From: Aeriscardovia aeriphila | GTDB lineage: Bacteria; Actinomycetota; Actinomycetes; Actinomycetales; Bifidobacteriaceae | Direction of reading: 5' to 3' | DNA length: 64,000 nt | NCBI GenBank assembly: GCA_949290445.1 | Contig: CASERW010000002.1 | Span: 1 to 64,000, forward strand | In this document: one piece after another, positions 18,024-27,537 of the stretch | How positions within the stretch are numbered: the stretch's first letter is position 1 | Layout of the letters: each line of letters begins with the position of its first letter | The notes under the pieces: generated by a model | Seen by the model: only the letters and a program-made list of their open reading frames with translations | The model's database searches: none | What the model was told of the DNA's origin: nothing | Position numbers and translations under genes: made by a program

Positions 18024-21000
18024 TTACTGTTCTTGTGCGGCGCGCTTGATGGCTTCCTTCAACGCTTCCTGAGCCTTGCCATAAGCACTCCAGTCGCCTG
18101 CTTTGAGTGCTGCATCAGCATCATTCAATGCCTTATTTGCATCATTCAAAGCATCGGTGAGTTGCTTATCCTTCTGCTGCGTTTGAGCGTTGCTTTGCTC
18201 GCCATTCTGGCCGTTCTGGCCGTCTTGGACACTATTCGCGTCACCATTCTGGCCATTTTGACCGTTTTGACCAGTCTTCTTGGTGATGGCCTTGTTATCA
18301 GCATCGCCTGCCAAAGCACCCGAATCACCGCCAAACACTTGGTCCAGCGCCTCATCCAAGGTGTCCGCAAATCCAATATGCTCACCAAAGGCAACGAGAA
18401 CCTTCTTGAGCAGTGGGAAGCGCGTGGTACCCGAGCTTTCCACATACACCGGCTGAATGTAGATCAAACCACCGCCGATTGGCAGGGTGAGCAGATTACC
18501 ACGAACAACATTGGTAGAACCCGACTCCAACAGGTTCAACTCTCGAGACACGGTTGCTGAAGCGTTGAAATTATTCTGTGCCTGGCCAGGGCCTGGAACA
18601 TTCGTGGACTTCGGCAGCTCCAGCAAACGCAAGGTTCCATAGTTCTTACCGATCACGCCCGCCTTATTTCCTGCATCCGAATCGGCGGAAAGGTAGCCAG
18701 TGAGAATCTCACGCGTATCACGACCTGCTGGAATGAAGGAGGTGTACAGCGAGAAAGTCGGGCTCTTGCGGTTTGGCGTTTGCATGGTCAGGTAGTACGG
18801 AGATTGCAATGCTGCACTCACCTGCTTACCTGATTCTGCAGCGTTTGCCTTGAGAGTCGGGTCGGTAGGCACCTGCCAGAAATCCTCACCCGAGAAGAAC
18901 TGAGCAGCATCCGTCACGTGATATGTGCTCAGAAGTTTCCTCTGCACCTTGAAGAGGGATTCTGGGTAGCGCATATGGCTCATCAAATCGCCAGAAATCT
19001 TCGACAACGGCTTGTAAGCGTGAGGGAAGATCGACTGCCATGCCTTGAGAACCGGGTCGCTGGGATCCCACGCATACAAATCCACATGGCCGTCATAGGC
19101 GTCCACGGTTGCCTTCACTGAATTGCGCATGTAGTTGGCTTCACCAGAAACCAAGGTCTTCATCGTCTTCGAACTCTGCGTGAGAGCATCCTGAGTGGAG
19201 TTATGCAAATCCACCTTCTGCGAGTACGGGTACTGGTCGGAAACCGTGTAGGCGTCCAACACCCATTTGACTCGTCCATCCACCACCGCTGGGTACACGC
19301 GAGAGTCAATCTCCAAGTACGGTGCCACACGGTGAACGCGCTCAACTGGCGAGCGACGGTAGAGAATCTGGGAGTTCGAGTTGACGCGATCGGAGAAGAA
19401 CATCTGCAACGAGCCGAACTTAATCGAATAGATGAGCTTCAAGAACGGGTTGGAAATCTTTGGACCACCATTACCCGTGAACTCGGTAAGCTTACCCTCC
19501 GAACCGGATGGGTAGTCAAACTCCCAATCTTTCTGACCCTTCTCGTGGCCCACAATCGAATACTCGGGAGCATTCGGGCTGAAGTAAATTCGCGGCTCGT
19601 AATGCTGAGAATCGGTGAGCTTACCCTGAGTTGGGATGCCCTTCTCAAAGAAGACCGGCTGGCCGTCCTTGCTGATGCGGTTACCATAGGCTGCCACCAC
19701 ACCATAACCGTGGGTGTACACGGTGTGATCATTCACCCAGTTGCGCGAATCATTGCCATCCAAGTTGAGCTCGCGAGCGCCGATCACCGTGTCGTAGCTC
19801 TTGCCGTCGATCATGTATTTATCGACCATTTGAGTGTCTTGGAAGGAGTAATACTGCTTGCTCTGCTGCAGCTGGCGGAAGGTTGGTGCCACCACTTGCG
19901 GGTCGAGAAGGCGGATTTGCGCGGTCGTCTCCGCATCCGAGGCCAAAGCTCCAGCCTTACCGGTAGTTGTGGCGTTGTAGTTGACTTTCTCGACTTTATC
20001 GAGGCCGAAAGCCTTCTGCGTAGCGCTGATATTACGCTGAATATACGTGCTTTCCAGCTCTTGCTGGTTAGGATTCACCACGAGGCTTTGCAGCAGCTTT
20101 GGTGCTGCTACTTGAGCGATCAAGCCCAGAACAACAAAGATTGCCAGCACGATAACCGGTGTCTTCCATGCCGTCATAGCCTTCTTGAAGCCTACCTTCT
20201 CGCCCATTGGCTCAGCAATCGCCTTGGTCGTGTTAAGCCAGATGGCGAAGAAGAGCGCGAAGGCGAACACCAGAACAGCGGCAAAGATGATGGCGGGAAT
20301 GGTGACGTGCGTTCCGGTATAGCCGGCGCCGGTGAACTTATCGTCTGTTTGGGTCAGCGAGTCAAAGGCACCCAGCAAGATTTGCACTGCGGTAAAGCCG
20401 AGCAAGAAGAATGCCCAGAATGCGAGCTGACGGCGCGCTGACTTCGTCATCGCAAACAGCGAGCGGTGTTTATCCGGCACGCTGAAGCGAATTCCACCCG
20501 AAACCAGGTGTGCAACAACGCTGGCGATGAGCGCAAGGAAGAGCAAACGCTGCATACCAGCGATCAGAGCGCGCAAACCTGGCAGGACGAAAACGTAGAA
20601 GCCCACGTCGAAGCCGAATTGTGGGTCGCGTTGGTGGAAGGGCTGGGCGTGGAACATGAGCAGAATATCGTTCCAGTTATCCATCAGTTGTGAGCCGAAG
20701 ATAATGCCGATAATCAAGCTCACCCACAGGCTGATATGACGCAGACGGCGTGAGGTCATGGAATGAGTGGCGATGATGGTCACTCCATCCTTGTCATATT
20801 TGTAAGAGTCGCCATTTTCGTCAGCAGGGCGTTTGACGATTGCCCAGTTTGCGGCGAGGAAGCCGACAATTCCGACGAGCAAGGCGTAGACGACCCACAG
20901 GCCGATTTTCATGAACCACGTCACCCACAGCACTGAGGAGAAGCCGAGTTGGTTGTACCACAGCAGGTCAGTGCCAAAGCTCACGCCCGCCCAGATTATC

Positions 21001-21470
21001 AGTGCGATAACGGCGAGAACGGCAATGATAATCCAGAGCCATTTGCCCCAGAAACCGGAACCCCAGCCGAGTTCTTTGAGCTCGTGAGTGATGTCCTTGA
21101 CCAGGCCGATTTGTTGAGCAAACTCCGATTCGCCGCGACGAGAAGACTTACGCGCTTTTTTCTTGCCCTTGTCAGCGTACTTGTCATCGTGTTTATCGGA
21201 GTGCTTATCAGAGTGCTTGCCATCGTCGCTCTTATCGCCACCCATATCGCTGGCGTTATCAGCATCGCCATGAGCGCGCGAGGAAGCAGACGACTCGTAC
21301 GTGTAGTCACTCGTGTGACCATCATCATCCGAACCGTCTGCAGGATGAGGATGCATGCTGGAATAAGGGGATGTGAAGTCAGCATCATCCGCATCGTTGA
21401 GGAACTCCTTCTTAAAAGCCTCCCATTGGCTCAAGAAATCGTTGCTCTGATCATCATTGTTTTTCGACAT
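18024..21470 (-). CDS. UPF0182 family large membrane protein
   Basis: A conserved actinobacterial protein of unknown function, 1148 residues, slightly longer than usual (~1000). Residues 1-125 form an Asp/Ser/His/Lys-rich hydrophilic head with repeated HSDKHSDKHDDK units. Seven or so membrane helices occupy about 140-480. The large extracellular domain carries family stretches such as NWVNDHTVYTHGYG, IYFSPNAPEYSIVG and YLEIDSRVYPAVVDGRVKWVLDAYT. The C-terminal ~100 residues hold QNGQNGQNG repeats and a helical Ala/Lys tail. Its hydrophilic ends are probably disordered. One AGATTATCAG copy lies at 20994-21003. Confidence 0.93.
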   Translation of the reverse strand: MSKNNDDQSNDFLSQWEAFKKEFLNDADDADFTSPYSSMHPHPADGSDDDGHTSDYTYESSASSRAHGDADNASDMGGDKSDDGKHSDKHSDKHDDKYADKGKKKARKSSRRGESEFAQQIGLVKDITHELKELGWGSGFWGKWLWIIIAVLAVIALIIWAGVSFGTDLLWYNQLGFSSVLWVTWFMKIGLWVVYALLVGIVGFLAANWAIVKRPADENGDSYKYDKDGVTIIATHSMTSRRLRHISLWVSLIIGIIFGSQLMDNWNDILLMFHAQPFHQRDPQFGFDVGFYVFVLPGLRALIAGMQRLLFLALIASVVAHLVSGGIRFSVPDKHRSLFAMTKSARRQLAFWAFFLLGFTAVQILLGAFDSLTQTDDKFTGAGYTGTHVTIPAIIFAAVLVFAFALFFAIWLNTTKAIAEPMGEKVGFKKAMTAWKTPVIVLAIFVVLGLIAQVAAPKLLQSLVVNPNQQELESTYIQRNISATQKAFGLDKVEKVNYNATTTGKAGALASDAETTAQIRLLDPQVVAPTFRQLQQSKQYYSFQDTQMVDKYMIDGKSYDTVIGARELNLDGNDSRNWVNDHTVYTHGYGVVAAYGNRISKDGQPVFFEKGIPTQGKLTDSQHYEPRIYFSPNAPEYSIVGHEKGQKDWEFDYPSGSEGKLTEFTGNGGPKISNPFLKLIYSIKFGSLQMFFSDRVNSNSQILYRRSPVERVHRVAPYLEIDSRVYPAVVDGRVKWVLDAYTVSDQYPYSQKVDLHNSTQDALTQSSKTMKTLVSGEANYMRNSVKATVDAYDGHVDLYAWDPSDPVLKAWQSIFPHAYKPLSKISGDLMSHMRYPESLFKVQRKLLSTYHVTDAAQFFSGEDFWQVPTDPTLKANAAESGKQVSAALQSPYYLTMQTPNRKSPTFSLYTSFIPAGRDTREILTGYLSADSDAGNKAGVIGKNYGTLRLLELPKSTNVPGPGQAQNNFNASATVSRELNLLESGSTNVVRGNLLTLPIGGGLIYIQPVYVESSGTTRFPLLKKVLVAFGEHIGFADTLDEALDQVFGGDSGALAGDADNKAITKKTGQNGQNGQNGDANSVQDGQNGQNGEQSNAQTQQKDKQLTDALNDANKALNDADAALKAGDWSAYGKAQEALKEAIKRAAQEQ

Positions 21471-21532
21471 AGAACCATCTTAACTGGTCTTATCGATGAG
21501 CCGATACGGCTCAGAAGGCATCAAAAACGGTG

Positions 21533-22900
21533 TTATTTCAAGGTTTTTGCTTTGCACCCTTCCACAACAATGCGCGAAATTGCGAGAGCACCACCCACGG
21601 CAATACCAAACGGAGCAATCAGCGAAACAGGCAGATGAGAAATCTCGATAATCATCGCCGTAGCCATCAAAGGAGCCTTCTGCGCCGAAGCAAGTACGGC
21701 TACCGCGCCAATCATCGCACACTGCCACACAGGAATAAAACCAGGAGCAATCATCTGCGCGATCACACCCAGAGCTGCGCCCATGCACGCGCCAATGGAA
21801 ATGGCCGGGGTGAGCGTACCACCAGAAGCACCGGCACGAATGGTGAGCAACGTCACTGCCATTTTGAGTGCTGCTAATCCTAAGAGGCCCAGAACGGCCA
21901 GCCAACCAGAGAGCGAAACCTTATCGAGGAACTCAAACGGAACGTTCATCGCCGACTGTGCCAAAGCGCGACCATTGCCCATAATTTGCGGGAAAAACGC
22001 GGCGATCGCACCCGTGAGAACAGCCGTGAGAGGAAGAGCGAAGAGGATGCGCTTATCAGTGATCATCTTCTTATTCGCCCTCGAAGTGAGCCAGCGGAAC
22101 CAGCCACCCACAAAACCAGTCAGAGGGGCGAGAATGAGCGCAATAATGACGCCTGCCACAGGGAAATTCTCATGACCCACCGAGTAATAAGGGTGCGTGC
22201 CCATAATCATGCCACCCACGAGAGTGGAAATTGAGCTCATACCCAGGCACACGCCCACCACTTCAAAGCTCGTCTGGCCCAGCAGCATTTCGATACCGAA
22301 AAAGGCGCCAGCAAGTGGGGAAATATACACTCCGGCGAAACCCGCGCCAGCACCGGCGGCAGTGAAAAGAGGAAGGTCGGAGCGGCGCAAACCAATCTTC
22401 AGGCCGACTTTCTCCCACCAATACTGGCTGAGCATGGAGCCAGCCTCACGCGGGGCAACTTCACGGCCAATAGAGCCGCCGGAACCGACGTAGAAAATCT
22501 GGAGAACGTCGTGCACTAAAGTTTGCCACCAAGGAAGCCTTGCGCCTTTCACAGCCTTGGCAACGCTAGGGACTTTCGTCGTCTTATTGCGCAAGAAATA
22601 CCAGGCAATGGCCACCACAAGGCCGCCGACACTCACCGACAGAAAGCGGCGCAAAGCTCCAGAATTCCAGGCGATGGGTGAACCACCTGTTTCGTGGTAG
22701 CCCAGCATAAGCCCTTCGAAAACGCCCAAAAGCTTGCCCAGACATCCGGCAACAGCGCCGACAAGAACTCCTAACACGAGGGTAGAGAGGATGAGCGCAA
22801 ACAGGTGACGTGCCGAAAAGGCTTCTTGACGGCTATCTTCAGCATCCCTGGCGACAGTCTCGCTTGCTTGACGCTGAGGTGAAGCTGCCGGTGCGCTCAT
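21533..22900 (-). CDS. ClC-family chloride channel / H+ exchanger
   Basis: A 455-residue membrane protein with about ten hydrophobic helices. ClC signatures are present: GSGGSIGREVAPRE, combining the chloride-binding loop and the gating Glu, and GASGGTLTPAISIGACMG in the second half. The conserved Glu in GRE suggests gated transport; the proton glutamate cannot be assigned by eye. GGAGGAGTGC precedes the ATG. No regulatory CBS domains are present. It sits between UPF0182 and ychF on the same strand. Confidence 0.92.
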   Translation of the reverse strand: MSAPAASPQRQASETVARDAEDSRQEAFSARHLFALILSTLVLGVLVGAVAGCLGKLLGVFEGLMLGYHETGGSPIAWNSGALRRFLSVSVGGLVVAIAWYFLRNKTTKVPSVAKAVKGARLPWWQTLVHDVLQIFYVGSGGSIGREVAPREAGSMLSQYWWEKVGLKIGLRRSDLPLFTAAGAGAGFAGVYISPLAGAFFGIEMLLGQTSFEVVGVCLGMSSISTLVGGMIMGTHPYYSVGHENFPVAGVIIALILAPLTGFVGGWFRWLTSRANKKMITDKRILFALPLTAVLTGAIAAFFPQIMGNGRALAQSAMNVPFEFLDKVSLSGWLAVLGLLGLAALKMAVTLLTIRAGASGGTLTPAISIGACMGAALGVIAQMIAPGFIPVWQCAMIGAVAVLASAQKAPLMATAMIIEISHLPVSLIAPFGIAVGGALAISRIVVEGCKAKTLK

Positions 22901-22965
22901 GCACTCCTCCTTAAACCCGCAGGTTTCTTCAGATTTTCACTATGCTGATTGTTTCCGCGTCATGC

Positions 22966-24084
22966 TTACTTGCTGACGTTGAAGCGGAACTCAGCGATAT
23001 CGCCATCCTGCATCACGTAGTCCTTGCCTTCGAGATGCAGCTTGCCCGCTTCCTTCACCTTCTCATAAGAGCCGAGCTCAATCAGATCGTCATACTTGAC
23101 GATTTCTGCCTTAATGAAGCCCTTCTCGAAGTCCGTGTGAATAACGCCTGCAGCCTGTGGAGCAGTCCAACCCTTGTGAATCGTCCAAGCGCGCACTTCC
23201 TTCTCACCAGCAGTGAGGAAAGTCTGCAAGCCCAAGGTTTCAAAGCCCACGCGAGCCAAGGCATCCAAGCCAGATTCGCTCAAGCCATCCGCCTCGAGCA
23301 TTTCTTTGACGTCTTCTTCGCTCAAATCTGGGTCGTTGAGTTGCGACTCGAAATCAGCGTTAATGAACAGTGCAGGGGCAGGAGCAACGAGCTTGGAAAG
23401 CTTGACGTGCAAGGCCTCATCGTGCAACTGATCGTCGTCGACGTTGAACACGTAGATGAACGGCTTTGCCGTCAACAAGTGCAGGTCGTACAAATCGTCC
23501 TTGTTAATCTTGCCGGCCTTATCGGCGTGGAAAATGGTTTCTCCATCTTCCAAAATCTTCTGAGCAGCTTCGACAGCGTCATAATACTCTTGTTTGATCT
23601 TCTTACCGCGAAGGTCCTTTTGCAGCTTAGGCAAAGCCTTCTCAATGGTTTGCAGATCGGCGAGGATCAGCTCAGTGTTAATCGTGTCGATATCCTGAGC
23701 AGGGTCGATCTTGCCGCCTGTTGCAGCCATCGTCTGATCATCGCGCACGATGTCCGGGTTGGAGAACACGCGCGTGACTTCGCAAATGGCGTTGGCTTCG
23801 CGAATATTGGCGAGGAACTGGTTGCCGAGGCCTTCACCCTGTGAAGCGCCCTTCACAATGCCTGCAATATCAACGAAACTAACGGTTGCAGGGACAATCT
23901 TTTCCGTCTTGACCAGTGGAGCGAGCTTCTTCAATCGCTCATCAGGAAGAGCAACAACACCCGTGTTCGGATCAATCGTTGCGAACGGGTAATTTGCTGC
24001 CAGCGCGTTGTTCTTGGTCAGCGCGTTAAAAAGCGTGGACTTACCGACGTTTGGCAGTCCAACAATTCCAATCGTAAGAGCCAT
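22966..24084 (-). CDS. ychF: Ribosome-associated GTPase/ATPase YchF
   Basis: Obg-family P-loop protein that preferentially hydrolyses ATP and associates with ribosomes. The 372-residue length is usual. G1 is GLPNVGKSTLFNALT at residue 8, G3 is DIAGIVKGASQGEGLGNQFL, and G4 reads FNVDDD in place of the usual NxxE. The coiled-coil arm lies around 130-200 and the C-terminal TGS domain ends with DYVMQDGDIAEFRFNV. GGGGAGTT precedes the ATG. Confidence 0.97.
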   Translation of the reverse strand: MALTIGIVGLPNVGKSTLFNALTKNNALAANYPFATIDPNTGVVALPDERLKKLAPLVKTEKIVPATVSFVDIAGIVKGASQGEGLGNQFLANIREANAICEVTRVFSNPDIVRDDQTMAATGGKIDPAQDIDTINTELILADLQTIEKALPKLQKDLRGKKIKQEYYDAVEAAQKILEDGETIFHADKAGKINKDDLYDLHLLTAKPFIYVFNVDDDQLHDEALHVKLSKLVAPAPALFINADFESQLNDPDLSEEDVKEMLEADGLSESGLDALARVGFETLGLQTFLTAGEKEVRAWTIHKGWTAPQAAGVIHTDFEKGFIKAEIVKYDDLIELGSYEKVKEAGKLHLEGKDYVMQDGDIAEFRFNVSK

Positions 24085-24235
24085 AACTCCCCACTCTACT
24101 GGTCAATCGTGACGGCGAGAGGCGCGAGGAAGCCACACCACGCGCCAAAAACGCGCCCATCACGCACTTACCACGCGCCCCGCTTATATCTCCAGTCACG
24201 TAGGCGGCGCGGGCAAGCCACACACCGCGGCTGCA

Positions 24236-25666
24236 TCACATGCCGAGCTCTTCCAAAGCTCCGCGCGCACTCGCCAGCTCCAACAAGTGTGCAAACACGC
24301 TCGACGTCTCGCGCACACCATCATGCTGGTACGAGTTCGTCACCCACGCCTGACTATTCGGAATATGCGAAAGCGTGCGCAAACTCAACTCCTGCGGCAC
24401 ATACATATCCTCGAAGTACACGGCGCTGGTGAGCGGAACCTCATTGTGCGCCAACTGGTTCTCGTCGTAAATCTTTCCCCAGTTGGTAGAAGCCTGCAAA
24501 AGCTGCTCCGCCTGTGCAAACGGCTTCAAAGCGCTATCTTCCTCGAACATCCACGGCAAAGCCATCTCCCCCGTGAACATCAGCGGATCATGCTCCGGCG
24601 CATACAAATCAGCATGCTCGTTGAGCACACGCTGGGCAGCCCAATTCGTCGGCTCGCACCTTCCCGAATCGGAACCGTCCTGGTAAATGCCTTCCTGCAA
24701 AGTCCAGTACAGCTCGTCGCCATAGCTCGTCGTACGCGCAAACACGCCTTGCAAGAACTGGGTAGAGAGGTTTCCATCCGCGTCGAAAGCATCATCGAGC
24801 AGCCAGTGCAACTGTTCGAAAGATGGCTTCATACCAAAGCTCGAACCCAGCGATTGCAAACGCTTGACGGAGAGAATATCGCCGTTGGGCAGCTTCACAT
24901 CCCCACGAGCAACGCGAGCCGCAACCCGCGCCAGAATTTCTTTATCCTGCGGGTAGCGCTCATAGAAAGTGTTAATCTTGAGCTGCAATTTTTCATAGGT
25001 GTGGCGGTACAACTCTTCAGCTTGCGCGGGGACGGCTGGAATTCCGCCCGTCGTAAAGCTCGCCACCAGAGCCTCCGGGAAGAGCGAGAGGTAGGTCAAG
25101 GTCAGGAAGCCACCGTAAGACTGGCCCAAAGTCACCCATTTACGCGCGCCGAAATCCGCACGACGCACCCACTCGAAGTCGCGAACAATAGAGTCGGCGA
25201 AGAAGCGTTGCAAATAGTCCGCCTGCGCCTGGGCACCACTCAAGCCGTGGAAACCGACAGCTCCCACACGCTCGATCACGCCGCCAGAGACGGAGGATGA
25301 ACGGCCAGTACCACGCTGGTCAGGAAGCACAATACGGAAATCCTTCGCAGCCTCACTAATCCACGCCACCGAATCGGCAGACTCAGGTCGCGGCGACTTT
25401 CCACCTGGACCGCCTTGCAAAAACACGAGAGTTGGCACATCACGATGGCGATTTTGCGCAGCGGTCACCACGCGGTAGAACAAAGTGAGAGAACGGGAAT
25501 CGCGCGCGGCCAGCACTTGCGCCGGGTCGTTAATATCCACACCTCGCCAATCCAACGGCACTGCAATCTCGTGGTCCTCCACATACAGGCCAGGCACCAT
25601 ATAGCTGGCAACCATACGCCCGCCCGCTTGGGTGGGAGCCGCATTAAAAGTCGTCACTGCACTCAT
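24236..25666 (-). CDS. Prolyl iminopeptidase (S33 alpha/beta hydrolase)
   Basis: A cytosolic serine peptidase that releases N-terminal proline; 476 residues without signal peptide, the large form of the family. The oxyanion motif FLQGGPGGKSPRP lies near residue 85 and DQRGTGRSS near 117. The nucleophile elbow GQSYGGFLT holds the catalytic Ser near 180. The C-terminal His lies in QHDGVRETS. GAGGAGG is upstream of the ATG. It follows sdaA on the same strand, separated by the inverted repeat at 25688-25709. Specificity for proline is inferred from family resemblance. Confidence 0.88.
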   Translation of the reverse strand: MSAVTTFNAAPTQAGGRMVASYMVPGLYVEDHEIAVPLDWRGVDINDPAQVLAARDSRSLTLFYRVVTAAQNRHRDVPTLVFLQGGPGGKSPRPESADSVAWISEAAKDFRIVLPDQRGTGRSSSVSGGVIERVGAVGFHGLSGAQAQADYLQRFFADSIVRDFEWVRRADFGARKWVTLGQSYGGFLTLTYLSLFPEALVASFTTGGIPAVPAQAEELYRHTYEKLQLKINTFYERYPQDKEILARVAARVARGDVKLPNGDILSVKRLQSLGSSFGMKPSFEQLHWLLDDAFDADGNLSTQFLQGVFARTTSYGDELYWTLQEGIYQDGSDSGRCEPTNWAAQRVLNEHADLYAPEHDPLMFTGEMALPWMFEEDSALKPFAQAEQLLQASTNWGKIYDENQLAHNEVPLTSAVYFEDMYVPQELSLRTLSHIPNSQAWVTNSYQHDGVRETSSVFAHLLELASARGALEELGM

Positions 25667-25687
25667 TTTTTCCTCCTCAACGCCTCC

Positions 25688-25709
25688 AGATTATCAGTGC
25701 TGATAATCT
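25688..25709. repeat. Perfect inverted pair of AGATTATCAG
   Basis: AGATTATCAG (25688-25697) and CTGATAATCT (25700-25709) are separated by two bases, so the two copies can form a cruciform or RNA hairpin. The pair sits 27 bases after the sdaA stop and upstream of the iminopeptidase gene. No U-tract follows. Confidence 0.9.
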
Positions 25710-25736
25710 CACTTCATTCCTCGTGAGCCGCCAGCC

Positions 25737-27350
25737 TCAGCATTCCGGGATGCGCACCGTGACAGCGAGGCCGCCAGTACTGGTTTCCTTATACGAGCTC
25801 ATCATGTCAGCGCCCGTGCGTTTCATCGTTGCAATCGCATCATCCAGGCTGACCAAATGCGAGCCGTCACCCAGCAGCGAGACTCGAGCGGCATTGACGG
25901 CGGTGTTCGACGCGATGGCGTTGCGCTCGATGCACGGAATTTGGACGAGGCCAGCGATCGGGTCGCAGGTCAGGCCCAGATTATGCTCAATGCCAATCTC
26001 AGCAGCGTTTTCAATTTGGTGAGGAGTGCCACCCATCACCGCGCACAAGCCCGCCGCAGCCATCGAGCAGGCGCTACCCACCTCACCTTGGCAGCCGACC
26101 TCAGCGCCAGAAATCGAAGCGTTGTGCTTGAACAGGTAGCCGATGGCGTGAGCGGTGAGCAGGAAGCGCTTCACACCCTCCCAGTTGCCGTCCATGAAGG
26201 CGTAATAGTAGTGCAAAACCGCGGGAATAATGCCCGCAGACCCATTCGTCGGAGCCGTGACGATGCGCCCACCGTCCGCGTTTTCTTCGTTGACGGCGAG
26301 GGCGAAGAGGGAAATCCAGTTGGCCTCGCATGTTCCTGGAGTCATGGAAAGGCACGTGCTCTGCGTGGCTTGTGCGGCCTTCTTGAGGTTTTCTGGCTCG
26401 GCATTGATCACGTCGACACTGCCCACCAGCTCGTGGTAGACGTTCGGTGCGCGCCGCTTGACCTTGAGGATTCCTGGCAGGGTGTCGCGGCTGGTGTGCG
26501 TGCCGTTGTAGACGCACTCGCGCATGGCTTCCCATGCGGTTTTGAGCCCCTCGTTTACCTCGGCTTCGCTATGCATGGCCATTTCGTTGGCCCAGACTAC
26601 TTCGTCGATGCTCAGGCCTGTCGAATCGCAGATTTGCATGAGTTCTTGAGCCGATTCGAAGTTGTAAGGGACACCTGAAGTTGCCTTGGCTGCAGCGCTT
26701 GGGTTAGCTTGTGCACTCTCGGATATATTGCGTACGCTTACCGTGTGAGCCTGCTGTGCTTTATGCTCAGCCTCTCGGTTCGCCTCGTACTTGCTTTCCT
26801 GCGTTCCCGTTTTCCTAAATCCGTCGTCGGTCACGCTTGGCGCTGCAACCACATTGTTCGCGCCGGGCAGCTGAGCCTCAAGCTCCTCTTGAGTGGCAAT
26901 AAAGCCACCGCCGATCGAGTACATCACTTGTTGCTTCACCAGATTATCAGCGCTGTCAAAGGCAGAGAATTTCATCCCATTGGGGTGCAAGGGCAGGCTT
27001 TCGTGCATGTTGAACACGATGTCCGACTGGTGGAAAGCGATCTTCCTTGTGCCGGCAAGGTTGAGCTCGCCAGTTTCCCACGCTCGGTGGAGGTCGAAGC
27101 GTACGGCGTCGGTCGAGCCAGTGGCGGGGTCAAGGCCTTCGAGGCCTGCAAATGCTGCTCTGTCTGTTCCGTGGCCTTCGCCGGTCAGTGACAGCGAGCC
27201 GTAGAGGTCGACGCGAACTCGCTCTACTGCGGCCAGCAGGTTGTTGTGCTCCAGATTATCAACGAAGGCTTTGGCTGCTCGCATAGGTCCGACGGTGTGT
27301 GAGGACGACGGGCCAATTCCGACGCTGAACATTTCCAATGCACTGAGCAT
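25737..27350 (-). CDS. sdaA: L-serine ammonia-lyase, iron-sulfur type
   Basis: Converts L-serine to pyruvate and ammonia with a [4Fe-4S] cluster. The start at 27350 ([19 protein letters not shown]) matches family N-termini. The beta domain has [16 protein letters not shown]. The alpha domain carries the cluster cysteines in [20 protein letters not shown] and [14 protein letters not shown], and [17 protein letters not shown]. At 537 residues it is ~75 longer than usual. The excess is a Ser/Ala/Glu-rich insert at about 155-225, right at the domain junction. A perfect window repeat (26941-26950) encodes Ala-Asp-Asn-Leu. Confidence 0.94.
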   Translation of the reverse strand: MLSALEMFSVGIGPSSSHTVGPMRAAKAFVDNLEHNNLLAAVERVRVDLYGSLSLTGEGHGTDRAAFAGLEGLDPATGSTDAVRFDLHRAWETGELNLAGTRKIAFHQSDIVFNMHESLPLHPNGMKFSAFDSADNLVKQQVMYSIGGGFIATQEELEAQLPGANNVVAAPSVTDDGFRKTGTQESKYEANREAEHKAQQAHTVSVRNISESAQANPSAAAKATSGVPYNFESAQELMQICDSTGLSIDEVVWANEMAMHSEAEVNEGLKTAWEAMRECVYNGTHTSRDTLPGILKVKRRAPNVYHELVGSVDVINAEPENLKKAAQATQSTCLSMTPGTCEANWISLFALAVNEENADGGRIVTAPTNGSAGIIPAVLHYYYAFMDGNWEGVKRFLLTAHAIGYLFKHNASISGAEVGCQGEVGSACSMAAAGLCAVMGGTPHQIENAAEIGIEHNLGLTCDPIAGLVQIPCIERNAIASNTAVNAARVSLLGDGSHLVSLDDAIATMKRTGADMMSSYKETSTGGLAVTVRIPEC

Positions 27351-27483
27351 GATGACCACTTTCTCCAAGTGACGTGAGCTACGCTGTTGTCGATTTTAGG
27401 GCCTGCCGGTAACGAAAACGCTGAAGTTTCCGAGAAATGGCACGCGCGGCTTCCTCACAGGTTTCTCTGTTCATTGTGCAGCT

Positions 27484-27510
27484 ACTTTCATTCTTACGAA
27501 TGATGAAAGT
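27484..27510. promoter_or_regulatory. Nested palindrome upstream of the histidine kinase gene
   Basis: Outer arms ACTTTCAT and ATGAAAGT enclose an inner palindrome TCATTC-N4-GAATGA. It lies 27 bases before the kinase start and 134 bases from the divergent sdaA start. A 6-4-6 palindrome like this could be an operator, for example of the neighbouring NarL-type regulator; this is inference. Confidence 0.5.
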
Positions 27511-27537
27511 GCTCGGCTGAGCTTCTAGCATGGACTT

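Noticed and set aside
19203-20441. A 412-codon plus-strand frame
   Set aside because: Antisense shadow of the UPF0182 gene.
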